From the NCBI GenBank assembly GCA_963582685.1, contig CAUZSM010000039.1:1-14031 (forward strand): a stretch of DNA of 14,031 bases, written 5' to 3'. The translations under genes were made by a program, and so were the position numbers. Positions 1-8,500 of the stretch are shown piece by piece (the stretch's first letter is position 1; every line of letters starts with the position of its first letter). The DNA comes from CAUZSM01 sp963582685 (lineage in GTDB: Archaea > Thermoplasmatota > Poseidoniia > Poseidoniales > Thalassarchaeaceae). The notes below the pieces were generated by a model that was given only the letters and a program-made list of their open reading frames with translations, searched no databases and was not told the origin of the DNA.

Positions 1-2
1 AG

Positions 3-983
3 CGCAGCAAAGGATGGGATTGCGAAGAACAGAACGTCTACGTCACCACTGGTGTGACTGAAGCACTGCACATCATCTTCGCAGCCACCCTGACTGAGGG
101 TACCAAGGTCCTAGCACCCGGGCCGCATTATCCGCCCTACATGGCATATCCACAATTGTTCGGAGCTACCACAGTTGAATATCGACTGAAGTCGGAGTCA
201 GGCTGGCAAATCGACTTCGATGACATTGAATCGAAGATGGATGACTCGGTTCGCTTGTTGGTGCTGATTAATCCAAATAATCCGACAGGCAATGTCGCCA
301 CCCCGGATGAGGTGAATCGCCTGCTGGATATCGCCGCTAACTGGCCAAACTGCATCGTGCTTGCCGATGAAATCTACGATGGCTTGGACTTCACAGGCCA
401 ACTGAGGAGTGTTGCTGCGACGTCGCAACAACGTGCTGTTGAAACTGGGGCAGGGGTGCCAGTCATCATACTCAATGGAGTATCAAAGGTGTACTACGCA
501 CCCGGCTGGCGCATTGGGTACATGGCGTTCCATGACCCAAATGGTCGGATGGGCGCAGTGAAGGATGGGGTCGAGAGGCTTCTTCGCTCAAGGCTGTGCC
601 CGTCTACACCGGCTCAACTAGGCTACCTTGCTGGGCTGACTGAAGATCGGTCATGGATGGTAGGGCATCAGGAAGCTGTGCGTTCCCGCCGACAACTCTG
701 TGTTGATAGAATCAATGAAATCGAGGGAATTGAAGTGGAGGCGGGGGACGGCGCATTCTACATGTTTGTGCGGTTAACTGACCCGAAGTGGGCGGCAGAC
801 GACAAGCAATTCGTGCTTGACCTGCTGCATGAGGAGCACGTTCTGGTTGTGCATGGCAGCGGATTTTCTCCCGAATTCGGTGCAGGCCACTTCCGCTTGG
901 TCCATCTGGCAGATGAAATCACTTTGAGTATCGCTTTTGACCGAATTGATTCATTTCTGACGAGGCACCGCAAAGGGGCTTAG
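3..983 (+). CDS. PLP-dependent class I/II aminotransferase, AlaA-like (5' truncated)
   Basis: This is a fold-type I aminotransferase that transfers an amino group between an amino acid and a 2-oxo acid in the cytosol. The frame is open to the left edge (…NVYVTTGVTEAL), so the true start lies upstream and the GTG at 54 is internal. Visible signatures are NPNNPTG, the PLP-contacting Asp in LADEIYDG, the PLP Schiff-base lysine in NGVSKVYYAPGWRIGY (Lys codon 486-488), and a late carboxylate-binding Arg in GHFRLVHL. The stretch SRLCPSTPAQ, following GWRIGY, resembles the equivalent MRLCANVPAQ of E. coli AlaA. This suggests glutamate-pyruvate (alanine) transaminase activity, although aspartate or aromatic specificity cannot be excluded. 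About 327 residues are visible, so roughly 70-90 N-terminal residues are missing if it has the usual length. The next gene starts 109 nt downstream on the same strand. Family assignment is firm; substrate is inferred. Confidence 0.88.
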   Translation, partial: RSKGWDCEEQNVYVTTGVTEALHIIFAATLTEGTKVLAPGPHYPPYMAYPQLFGATTVEYRLKSESGWQIDFDDIESKMDDSVRLLVLINPNNPTGNVATPDEVNRLLDIAANWPNCIVLADEIYDGLDFTGQLRSVAATSQQRAVETGAGVPVIILNGVSKVYYAPGWRIGYMAFHDPNGRMGAVKDGVERLLRSRLCPSTPAQLGYLAGLTEDRSWMVGHQEAVRSRRQLCVDRINEIEGIEVEAGDGAFYMFVRLTDPKWAADDKQFVLDLLHEEHVLVVHGSGFSPEFGAGHFRLVHLADEITLSIAFDRIDSFLTRHRKGA

Positions 984-1027
984 ACTGGTGCCTCGCGTAG
1001 GTGAGCGCTGCGCGTGCGAGGGCGTCA

Positions 1028-1051
1028 CACGCCACGGCAAGCCGTGGCGTG
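1028..1051 (+). other. GC-rich perfect hairpin between aminotransferase and membrane-protein genes
   Basis: Positions 1028-1038 (CACGCCACGGC) pair perfectly with 1041-1051 (GCCGTGGCGTG). This gives an 11-bp stem, read more realistically as 10 bp closed by a CAAG tetraloop. No T-run follows on the + strand, so it is not a classical intrinsic terminator. It lies 44 nt after the aminotransferase stop and 41 nt before the next start. A second, weaker pairing (CCTCGC with GCGAGG) lies just upstream, between about 990 and 1019. It could be an RNA 3'-end stabiliser, a leader structure or a protein-binding palindrome. The function is unknown. Confidence 0.6.
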
Positions 1052-1092
1052 AGGGAGAAAGCGATTAGAACTCCGACTGCACCCTGCAATCC

Positions 1093-4000
1093 ATGCGATG
1101 GCGCGGTACCGTCTGGATTGCATCAATCCTGACGTTTTTTCTGGCACTACCCGCCGTCGCTGCAGAGAACGCCACAGTCGTCCACCCGGCTACAGATTTT
1201 GACCCTATGCTGCTGCTTCCGGTGCTCGTTGCTGGATTGGGCACATTCATGCTGTGGAAATGGGTGCTTCCACTATCGCTCCGTGATTTGCAGGTCGCCT
1301 TCGAAGTTGATGTTGACCTCTATGAAGTTCATCGATTGACCAAATCAAAAAAAGAAAGTCAGGAATTGCTCGACCTGCGTGGATCCTCTGTTGGCGTTCT
1401 AGCCTATCTTATGTCGATGGCCGGTGTTATGCTCATTGTCTCAGAACTGATGTTCAAGCCGTCGGAATATTACGAACCACTACTGATTCTGACAGCCTTC
1501 TTAATTGCCATTCCAGTATTCCTCTCGCCGATTGTAACGATGTACGCACAAATTGAGGCAATGAACAAGAAGATGGTTACCAGCAAACTCTCTTCACAGA
1601 TTATCGGCTATTTCGGCACCGCTATCGCGATGCTAATCGCTGTTGGCACGACTATCTTCTATGGCTACGAACAGGCGATTGTATCTGATGATTACAATTC
1701 GACGATGATAAAGTGGCTCGGATATGCGCTACTGGTTTTCATGGCCCCAACAATTTTCGCTTATGGACGAATAATGGGGGCGTCATGGAACACCTTGATA
1801 CTGTCTAAATGGCGTACTGCAAAAGGTTGGAGAACTCCAATCGACCCTGATAAGCCCTCATTCAGGCGACGATTCATCTCACTTTGTCTGTTCGTTTTCC
1901 TCGGTACAATGCCCCTGACGGCAATCAATGGCATTGTGACCCTGATTCATGTCTATTACAATCAGCCCGGCGGCGATGAGACTGCGCGACTTCTGGACCT
2001 CGGTGGAATCATCGGCTTGTCGATATTTGAATTGGTAGAAGCCAATCCATTCATCCAATCCATCATCTCGTTGAAGACATTGAGTGCGGTACTCGCCTCA
2101 TACCTGATGCTGAACGTTGCAATCGTTGGGCTGGCATTCATCTTCGAATTGACGAGGAACATCTTCCTCGGGGGGCAGACCTTCGGAGGAGTAGGTGGTG
2201 TCATCCTCGCCCAACCTCGTGACATCAGAACTGAGCGGAAAGTACAGGGTAGAATCCTGTTCTTCGGTTTGGCCGGATTCTCCGGTTATGTCGTCCTTCT
2301 CCTCACTCTGCAGACCTACAAGGAATTCGCTTCACTGATGCCATATGGCTCTGATTCCATCGAAGCAACACTGCTGAGTGCCACATGGCAGTTCATCACC
2401 GCTGGCCAGAGCATCTTCCTACTGACATGGCTACTCTCAAGTGTCCGGATGCAACGTCTCCGGGCTCTGAAGTTCGATCTTGCCCCAGATGAGCGACGAG
2501 AAGGTGCCATCATGGCCGGTGGTGGAGATTGGATGAGAGAACATATTGAAATAGCCGCCAAGGACCGTGACATCGCAGCACTCCGTTCATTCCAAACTGA
2601 GAATATTGAGGGTGATAGAGCGATAGTAAGATTGGAGAAGGGGCGAGCAAAAATGGTCGAGTCCGCTCTGCGTGGCCTTTGGCCTAGGGCTATTGAAGAA
2701 GCACGAAAAGTGCTTGCTCAACAAGGTGGAGAAGATGATGAAGCACGAATGGTCATCGCTGCCGGACATATCGCGTGCAGGCGTATAGATGCGGCAAAGG
2801 AAGCGCTACGCGGCATGGAGATGTCAGAGGGATACGACGAGCCGGAAATCCTCTCATTCATGACTGAGTGGCTCGACCCATGGACTGGACAGGTGGCCCC
2901 AGATGATCTCTATGATTGGGAGAATGTCTCCGCCATAGACCATCTGCAGGACTTGCAGCGTCGAGTCAAGTCCTGGGACCCGGTTTCGCGCATTGGTTCT
3001 GCCCACAAGGACCAGCTCTCGTTGTATGCTCAACTAAGCTCTGTGGGAATGATGCGAGGGCAGCGTCGCAGCGATGAAGCGCTCGACCTTGCCCTAGACA
3101 TGGTTCGACTGCATCCGAACAACACTCTCGCGCGCATTGCCTGCTCGTTATGCTTGATTGACCTCGGTGAATGGTTCGACGCTCTCGATATCTTTGAAGA
3201 AGTGAATGAGTCCTCGGCAGAAGACCCCGCCGTTAGAGCCCTTGCGGGTGTCCTAGGATTCCAATGTGAGCCCGATGAATTGGAGACAGCAATGATAGTG
3301 GGAACTCGCGAGGAGAGGGCAAGATGGATTGATGAGGCACCTGTCAATCCGTACCCTGCTCTCGCTCATCGGAGGGGTACTAGTTCATCTGTCAACGCCA
3401 ATTTACTCGCCTTTGCCCACGAGGCCGTTGAACGTGGTATGCCACCTTCATACCACCAATCTTCTACTCTGCTTATCCTGAATATGGTCATTCTATGGCC
3501 ACTGTATGCTGTTATCGGATGGATAGCGAGCGAGCAGACTGGTAACTGGGTGATTGGGTTGATGACTGGTTTGGGGCTGCTCGGACTGCACATTCTAACC
3601 CGCAGGTTGCGTAGGCAACAACGTCGAGTGATAAGGCATAGAGACCAGAAGGCAATGGTCGCATACGCGAAGATGATGCGTAGATACAATGTCACAGGCG
3701 ATGAAGAGAGGATGCCCATTGGCAATAATCTGTTGATGAGTGGATTATTGTTTACGGTCAATGGCAATGTGTACGACATCGGAATGCCGGGTTGGCTTGT
3801 TGTCCGACTGCGTAAGGAGAAAGAGAGGCCTTTCCGCAACCGCATGCGCGGGCGTATGCGCGAGATTAATTCAGGCAAGTTGGCTCGAACCAAGCCGTTG
3901 CCGGACCTCTGGTGGACTAAGAAACCCAAGCCGATGGGTAAGCAGATGAGGACACTGGAAAGACTGATCGGACCTGCCGCGTACCGAGGTGTTCATCGCA

Positions 4001-4266
4001 GGAAACTCTCGGAAGGTCGCCAACTCAGAGCCGGAGTACAGCATGAACGAAAACCGGTGATGGATACCAAACCCGAGGCACGAGGTATTCCTACCCATTC
4101 AATCCGAAAGGAAGATGGTGGACAGCGGTTGCCGAGCCAACGACCTGCAGCGGTAGATGAGGGTCGTGCTCAGAGAGATAATATTCGTCAAAAGGGTGAG
4201 AAATCTTCTGGCCAAAAACGCCCCTCTACGAGGCCTAGGGGCCGCGATGAGGACGACGGGCATTGA
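1093..4266 (+). CDS. Large polytopic membrane protein with TPR-like cytoplasmic region and basic tail, function unknown
   Basis: I do not recognise the family of this 1057-residue protein. Residues 4-24 look like a signal or first membrane segment (hydrophobic core ending ALPAVAA). Further hydrophobic segments lie at about 38-60, 100-120, 129-151, 170-190, 207-228, 261-286, 328-352, 387-407 and 431-451. A soluble region of about 340 residues follows. In it, residues about 655-725 resemble two TPR-type helical hairpins (EALDLALDMVRLHPNN, then LIDLGEWFDALDIFEEV), and about 520-575 may form another. Two more membrane helices lie at about 792-813 and 818-835. The C-terminus (about 900-1057) is strongly basic, with Arg, Lys, Pro and Gln in low complexity, and is probably disordered and cytoplasmic. 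No Shine-Dalgarno site precedes ATG 1093, so translation may be leaderless. The 3' end overlaps the next gene, so the two are probably co-expressed. A scaffold or export-linked envelope role is possible but unproven. Confidence 0.85.
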   Translation: MRWRGTVWIASILTFFLALPAVAAENATVVHPATDFDPMLLLPVLVAGLGTFMLWKWVLPLSLRDLQVAFEVDVDLYEVHRLTKSKKESQELLDLRGSSVGVLAYLMSMAGVMLIVSELMFKPSEYYEPLLILTAFLIAIPVFLSPIVTMYAQIEAMNKKMVTSKLSSQIIGYFGTAIAMLIAVGTTIFYGYEQAIVSDDYNSTMIKWLGYALLVFMAPTIFAYGRIMGASWNTLILSKWRTAKGWRTPIDPDKPSFRRRFISLCLFVFLGTMPLTAINGIVTLIHVYYNQPGGDETARLLDLGGIIGLSIFELVEANPFIQSIISLKTLSAVLASYLMLNVAIVGLAFIFELTRNIFLGGQTFGGVGGVILAQPRDIRTERKVQGRILFFGLAGFSGYVVLLLTLQTYKEFASLMPYGSDSIEATLLSATWQFITAGQSIFLLTWLLSSVRMQRLRALKFDLAPDERREGAIMAGGGDWMREHIEIAAKDRDIAALRSFQTENIEGDRAIVRLEKGRAKMVESALRGLWPRAIEEARKVLAQQGGEDDEARMVIAAGHIACRRIDAAKEALRGMEMSEGYDEPEILSFMTEWLDPWTGQVAPDDLYDWENVSAIDHLQDLQRRVKSWDPVSRIGSAHKDQLSLYAQLSSVGMMRGQRRSDEALDLALDMVRLHPNNTLARIACSLCLIDLGEWFDALDIFEEVNESSAEDPAVRALAGVLGFQCEPDELETAMIVGTREERARWIDEAPVNPYPALAHRRGTSSSVNANLLAFAHEAVERGMPPSYHQSSTLLILNMVILWPLYAVIGWIASEQTGNWVIGLMTGLGLLGLHILTRRLRRQQRRVIRHRDQKAMVAYAKMMRRYNVTGDEERMPIGNNLLMSGLLFTVNGNVYDIGMPGWLVVRLRKEKERPFRNRMRGRMREINSGKLARTKPLPDLWWTKKPKPMGKQMRTLERLIGPAAYRGVHRRKLSEGRQLRAGVQHERKPVMDTKPEARGIPTHSIRKEDGGQRLPSQRPAAVDEGRAQRDNIRQKGEKSSGQKRPSTRPRGRDEDDGH

Positions 4267-5428
4267 GCATCAGCAAGGGGAAACATCCATCCTCCTCCGC
4301 CTCACGTTAATTCTCATGCCGCTAGTCGAGGACGCCATGGATGAGTCAACGCCTTGGCTCACTGCTCAACTACAGCAGCGCTTTACGCATAGAAATGGAG
4401 TGATTGCTGATTCTCAAGTGGCAAATGAGTTGACTTGGTTGGTCGCACTTCCGACCTTTGATGGTTGGTTCGCCGCCCTTGAAGAAATCCTCACTATGAC
4501 ACTAGGAAGGAGGCTGGCCCACGCTGCGGCGGAATCCGAGGAGTGGTATTGGCGACAGGACGCGAATGAGTTGCCTAATCCTTGGTTCAAAAAACGGCAG
4601 AAGCGAATGGCAGTCGTCAACGAGGATTGGGCCTTGCGGGGTCATGGACAGATGCAGTTTCTCAATACTACTGATTCCACTGATTCTGTGTTGGTTGCTC
4701 ATCGCTCACACACTTCGCTGGCAGCGGGAATGGCCAACGCTGCGTGGGAGCGTATCGAAGATAAGAGGACGCGATTCCAGTGGTCTGACAGAGGGGCTTC
4801 AGAAACCATCATCGAAGCCGAATATGACCCGAGAAACATCCCTGCACCTTCACCCACAAGCCCAAGTTGGCTGGATGCGGGAACCGCCACGGCAAGAAAT
4901 GACGAGGAGGTCCATCCAATGGGGTTAGCTCGACATGAAGCAGATGGACTGTGGACTGTGGAAGGCACACGAATGATAACGCTCCATCGTGACGTGCTTC
5001 TCCGTTTTGAATCGCTGGCATTACCACACGTTTCCGAAAGTGCGAGAAATACCGACCCCAGAACCAGTTGGACTGGTTTGAACGACACTGATACAGCGGT
5101 GTTGTGGGATGCCATTGCTGAGGCCCTGCGGGAACAATTCCATGCCTCTGGTGAGTTGGTGCTGATTGCTGAGGCTGCCCATTGGCTGCATGTCTCTGCA
5201 GCGCATCTCGGCTCGGCCGGGCTGGGAGAAGTAGTAAACGCGGAATCCATTGATGAACTCGGCGGGGTGAATCTCGATATTCCAGTATGTACTCATCCTG
5301 CCCTTGCTGCAGGCATATTGCTCGGCTGCTGGGAGCGTTCCGAGGGCAGGCAAGGCAGATGCGATTGGAGTTGCGGACCTGAGGGTCACAAATTCGTCCT
5401 ACGCAGTCGCCGTGAGGTTGCTGAGTGA
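4247..5428 (+). CDS. Unrecognised protein with internal duplication, weakly V4R-like
   Basis: I chose ATG 4247 (393 residues), which overlaps the upstream gene by 20 nt and has a G-rich AGGGG stretch 5 nt upstream. An in-frame ATG at 4157 would add 30 basic residues and a 110-nt overlap; ATG 4316 is also possible. No confident family is recognised, and I see no signal peptide or clear membrane helix. Two segments look homologous. The first is HTSLAAGMANAAWERIEDKR followed by RFQWS (nt about 4709-4786). The second is HPALAAGILLGCWERSEGRQ followed by RCDWS (nt about 5294-5374). The arrangement of an AGxxxG-type helix, a short loop and a beta strand carrying Cys-Gly-Phe recalls the C-terminal part of V4R small-molecule-binding domains, which suggests a two-domain tandem. 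That likeness is my inference. Overlap with the membrane-protein gene suggests a shared pathway. Confidence 0.8.
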   Translation: MRTTGIEHQQGETSILLRLTLILMPLVEDAMDESTPWLTAQLQQRFTHRNGVIADSQVANELTWLVALPTFDGWFAALEEILTMTLGRRLAHAAAESEEWYWRQDANELPNPWFKKRQKRMAVVNEDWALRGHGQMQFLNTTDSTDSVLVAHRSHTSLAAGMANAAWERIEDKRTRFQWSDRGASETIIEAEYDPRNIPAPSPTSPSWLDAGTATARNDEEVHPMGLARHEADGLWTVEGTRMITLHRDVLLRFESLALPHVSESARNTDPRTSWTGLNDTDTAVLWDAIAEALREQFHASGELVLIAEAAHWLHVSAAHLGSAGLGEVVNAESIDELGGVNLDIPVCTHPALAAGILLGCWERSEGRQGRCDWSCGPEGHKFVLRSRREVAE

Positions 5429-5430
5429 CC

Positions 5431-5452
5431 CTTTGAAACAAAGTGGTTTTTT
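5431..5452 (+). terminator. Small hairpin plus T6 tract just after a stop codon
   Basis: The 5-bp stem CTTTG (5431-5435) pairs with CAAAG (5439-5443) around an AAA loop. A three-base spacer and six T residues (5447-5452) follow. The structure begins 2 nt after the stop codon ending at 5428. Archaeal transcription can terminate at T-runs alone, so the T6 is the stronger evidence and the hairpin is supporting. It would separate the membrane-protein operon from the calcium-binding protein gene. Confidence 0.5.
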
Positions 5453-5472
5453 GTCACAATTTGTGGCAAAAA
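5448..5472 (+). repeat. Inverted repeat that pairs the T-run with a downstream A-run
   Basis: TTTTTGTCACA (5448-5458) pairs with TGTGGCAAAAA (5462-5472) around a three-base ATT loop, with one T-G wobble. The left arm includes five of the six T residues of the putative terminator, so transcripts extended past 5472 could sequester the U-tract. It may also be a DNA palindrome bound by a regulator upstream of the calcium-binding protein gene. No function is assigned. Confidence 0.5.
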
Positions 5473-5569
5473 CGTGCTACTGAGCGTGATATCAACTCGC
5501 ACGCCTCTGCTGAAGCATTAAAGGTGAAGCGTTGGGTCGCCAAGAAGTCTCAGTGTGCTACGCACCCGC

Positions 5570-5573
5570 GGAG
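5570..5573 (+). promoter_or_regulatory. GGAG ribosome-binding site deciding the start at ATG 5583
   Basis: GGAG ends 9 nt before ATG 5583, and the sequence around it (GGAGTTGAAAT) is identical to that before the mqnC-type gene. It favours ATG 5583 over the in-frame TTG at 5532. The protein from 5583 begins directly with a compact signal sequence. A TTAAA element at 5518-5522 could be a TATA-like box, but this is weak. Confidence 0.55.
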
Positions 5574-5582
5574 TTGAAATTA

Positions 5583-8500
5583 ATGGGTCTGAATCACAAC
5601 CAATGGGCCGTCGTTGCAATCGCTGCCACGTTATGTCTCGCAGGAGTGTACACAGTCATCGCATCTGCCGGTGACACACTGAGTAGCGCTGGATACAAGG
5701 CTGGCGGAGGTGATGTCCTACCAGACCCTGATGAAACCCAGAAAGAGGCGCAAGACTCCGATGGGGACGGCATTTCTGATCGTATGGAAAGAACTCAGTA
5801 TGGTACAGACCCCAATCTGGAAGATACTGACGGAGACGGCTTACTTGATGGGTGGGAAATCATGAACGGGCTCGACCCTCTTGATGACGGTGATGCCGAC
5901 TTCGGTGAAATCATCAACAGCCAGAATCCAAATCAAGACGATGTCAACTCCGGGGAGCAAAATGAGACATTTCCCGACCCGGATAACGGCCCTCTCGGCG
6001 ACCCCGATCGTGACGGACTGGTAAACGAAGCAGAAGCCGCTCTTGGAACAAATCCGAATTTGGCGGACTCAGATGGAGATGGCCTGAACGACCGTTGGGA
6101 GGCGGAGCACATGGCTACGGTTGTCGGCGCTGATGGGCAGGCATTCACTCTGATTGACCCGCTATCCGGTAACTGGGATTGCTCTCTGCTCACTCCTGAG
6201 AAAGAGGCTGAAGTCGAGTTGGCCCTAGGCGAGGATGAATGGAATCTGCTCGCAGACCCCTACAACCGCCACTCTTGCGATGCTGTGCTTGACGTCGATA
6301 CCGCTGGGGCAGACACCCTTCCAAACTACATCGAGGAGAGATACGGTACCAACCCATGGTCCGACGATAGCGACAATGACCTGATTGGAGATGAAATCGA
6401 AATATCCTTTGGCCCTCTGTTGCTGATGAACCACTGTGGAGTCACCCAAATTAATCCGCCAACACTACCCGCTCCATTTACTCACATTCTCGACGATGCG
6501 GACGACTACAGCTGGTTTGTTGAGGACATGGATGGCGATGGCCGCTTGAACGGCCCCAGCGACTGGGATACCGATGGTGATGGAATGCCCGATGGATTCG
6601 AGTACTGCTTCAACGATATTCTTGATGCAGCAAATGCTTCAGACGCATTTGGCGATGAAGATGAAGATGGACTCAGCAACGCTGAGGAATATCAGGTCGC
6701 CTACTCATGGGGTGCTGCAAACTTCACCAGTCCAGTCAATCCAGACACCGATGGTGATGGAATGCCAGATGGTTGGGAGGCTACCAACGGCCTGCACCCT
6801 GTCGATGGAAGTAACGGTGATGAAGACCCCGACCTAGATGGGTTCGACAAGGATGGGGATGGCAATGTCCGCATGTCCGAACTCACTGGATTCGCTCGGG
6901 TTTATTCTATCTCGGTTGAAGTCATGGATTGGGTTGAGGCTAACCAAACCGTCGCATGGGCACAGGTTACAGTAGCTGGCGGCAACCGCCAGAACGTCCC
7001 CCTACAAGCTCCGGTCAGCGGATATGTTTACGACATCCCAGCACTGGACCTACTCAATGGTCCATCTAACGACAACGAAGTCACCAGCCGTAACTACGTA
7101 TGGATAATTATTGTAGAGATTGATGAGATGTTTACCAATCTGATGGAGTACAACGCCCGAGATACCGATGGAGACGGGATAGCTGATGGGCGTTCTACAG
7201 ACCCACTGAATCCCGATACCGATGGCGACGGTCTGAAAGATGGAATCGAGGTCATGGGCTGGGAGATTCTCGTGGTTAATCGCGGTGTACAAACCATACA
7301 CGTCAGCAGTGACCCTGGTCTATACGACACCGATGAGGACGGCTTGAACGACAGTCGCGAATACTATCACACTTACACAAACGCTTCCAACCCAGATACC
7401 GATGGAGACGGTCTAGAGGATTATACCGAGGCTGTTGATGGATTCATCTGGGATGGTCATCCCTACCAAACCAATGCTAGCATGTTCGACACTGACAACG
7501 ACGGATTGGAAGATGGTGAGGAAGTCGTATTGGGACAAGACCAGTATGTCACTCACGCCAACAACTCAGATACTGACAACGATACTCTGCTCGATGGTCA
7601 TGAGGTGCTCTATATCCCGCGCCCATGGCAAAATCCGACCAACCCCTTGGTTAACGATACCGATGGAGATGGCATGCTAGACGGCTGGGAAATGCAGGTG
7701 GAATCAACGCAGGCAAATACCAAGACCCATTCTCTATGGATTTCAACCACCAATTGGATGGCTCCCGGTTGTGAGGACCCACAACAGTGCACCAAGGCAC
7801 CTGGAGGCTGGTTGTGGCGAAACAGCATCCGAGGATTCATCGGTGGAGATGGTGATGCTGATGGCGATGGTACTGCCGACCCGAGGTACTTCATACATGA
7901 GATGAATCTGACTGGATTTACGCTACCAAGCAGTGGTGGGCGCTGGGCTCTAGACCCCTCACTAGGAAGCGCTCCAGATGCATCGTATGACATTGATAAT
8001 GACACTCTGACAAATGCCATGGAAGCACCAGACCGTTGGGACACAAACCCTGTTGATGATGATACAGACCAAGACCGGCTGCCTGATGGCTGGGAAGTAC
8101 ATTGGTCCGATGTTGCTCTCTCACTCGGCATGGTTTCAAACGGCACACTGGAGGCATATGGCGCCCGAGGACCGATGGACCCGAGTATGATTGACAGTGA
8201 CCTCGATGGCATCCCTGATGGCGAAGAGGATTTCGATAATGATGGCCTGAATAGAACCAGTCAACTCAACAAGTATTGCCCCTCGTACAATGACCCACAA
8301 TCATTCAATTGCCACATTGACCCAGAGACACCTGATGGTGCTACATTCTACGACGACTTGGAAAACTACACCAACTATGAGGAATTCCTCAACGGCACAT
8401 CTCCAGTATTGAACGACACGGATGGGGATGGCATGAATGATGGACCTGAAGTCTATCATCAGGATCACGATAATGATGGAATGTGGTCTGGCTGGGAGTA

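Noticed and set aside
54..56. GTG as the start of the aminotransferase gene
   Set aside because: The frame is open to the window edge and encodes family sequence upstream (NVYVTTGVTEAL), so the gene begins outside the window.
984..1092. tRNA or other stable RNA gene in the first intergenic gap
   Set aside because: There is one strong hairpin but no cloverleaf arms, anticodon loop or T-loop consensus.
3366..3929. Reverse-strand frame of 187 codons opposite the membrane-protein gene
   Set aside because: No family motif is seen, and the + strand frame is continuous with well-formed membrane helices here.
4200..4330. Frameshift joining the membrane protein and the following protein into one gene
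   Set aside because: The upstream protein ends in a low-complexity tail, the downstream one has its own start candidates, and short overlaps are normal in operons.
4809..5441. Long reverse-strand reading frames opposite the duplicated protein (also at 4699-5250)
   Set aside because: Their translations are low in recognisable motifs, they overlap each other, and they mirror the codon bias of the + strand gene.
5532..5534. TTG as the start of the calcium-repeat protein
   Set aside because: A GGTGA stretch lies upstream, but ATG 5583 has a better-spaced GGAG and gives a cleaner signal peptide. TTG is kept only as an alternative.
7610..8212. Reverse-strand frame of 200 codons opposite the calcium-repeat gene
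   Set aside because: It is Ser/Pro rich as expected from the complement of repeated Asp/Gly codons. The + strand protein shows clear repeats and a signal peptide.
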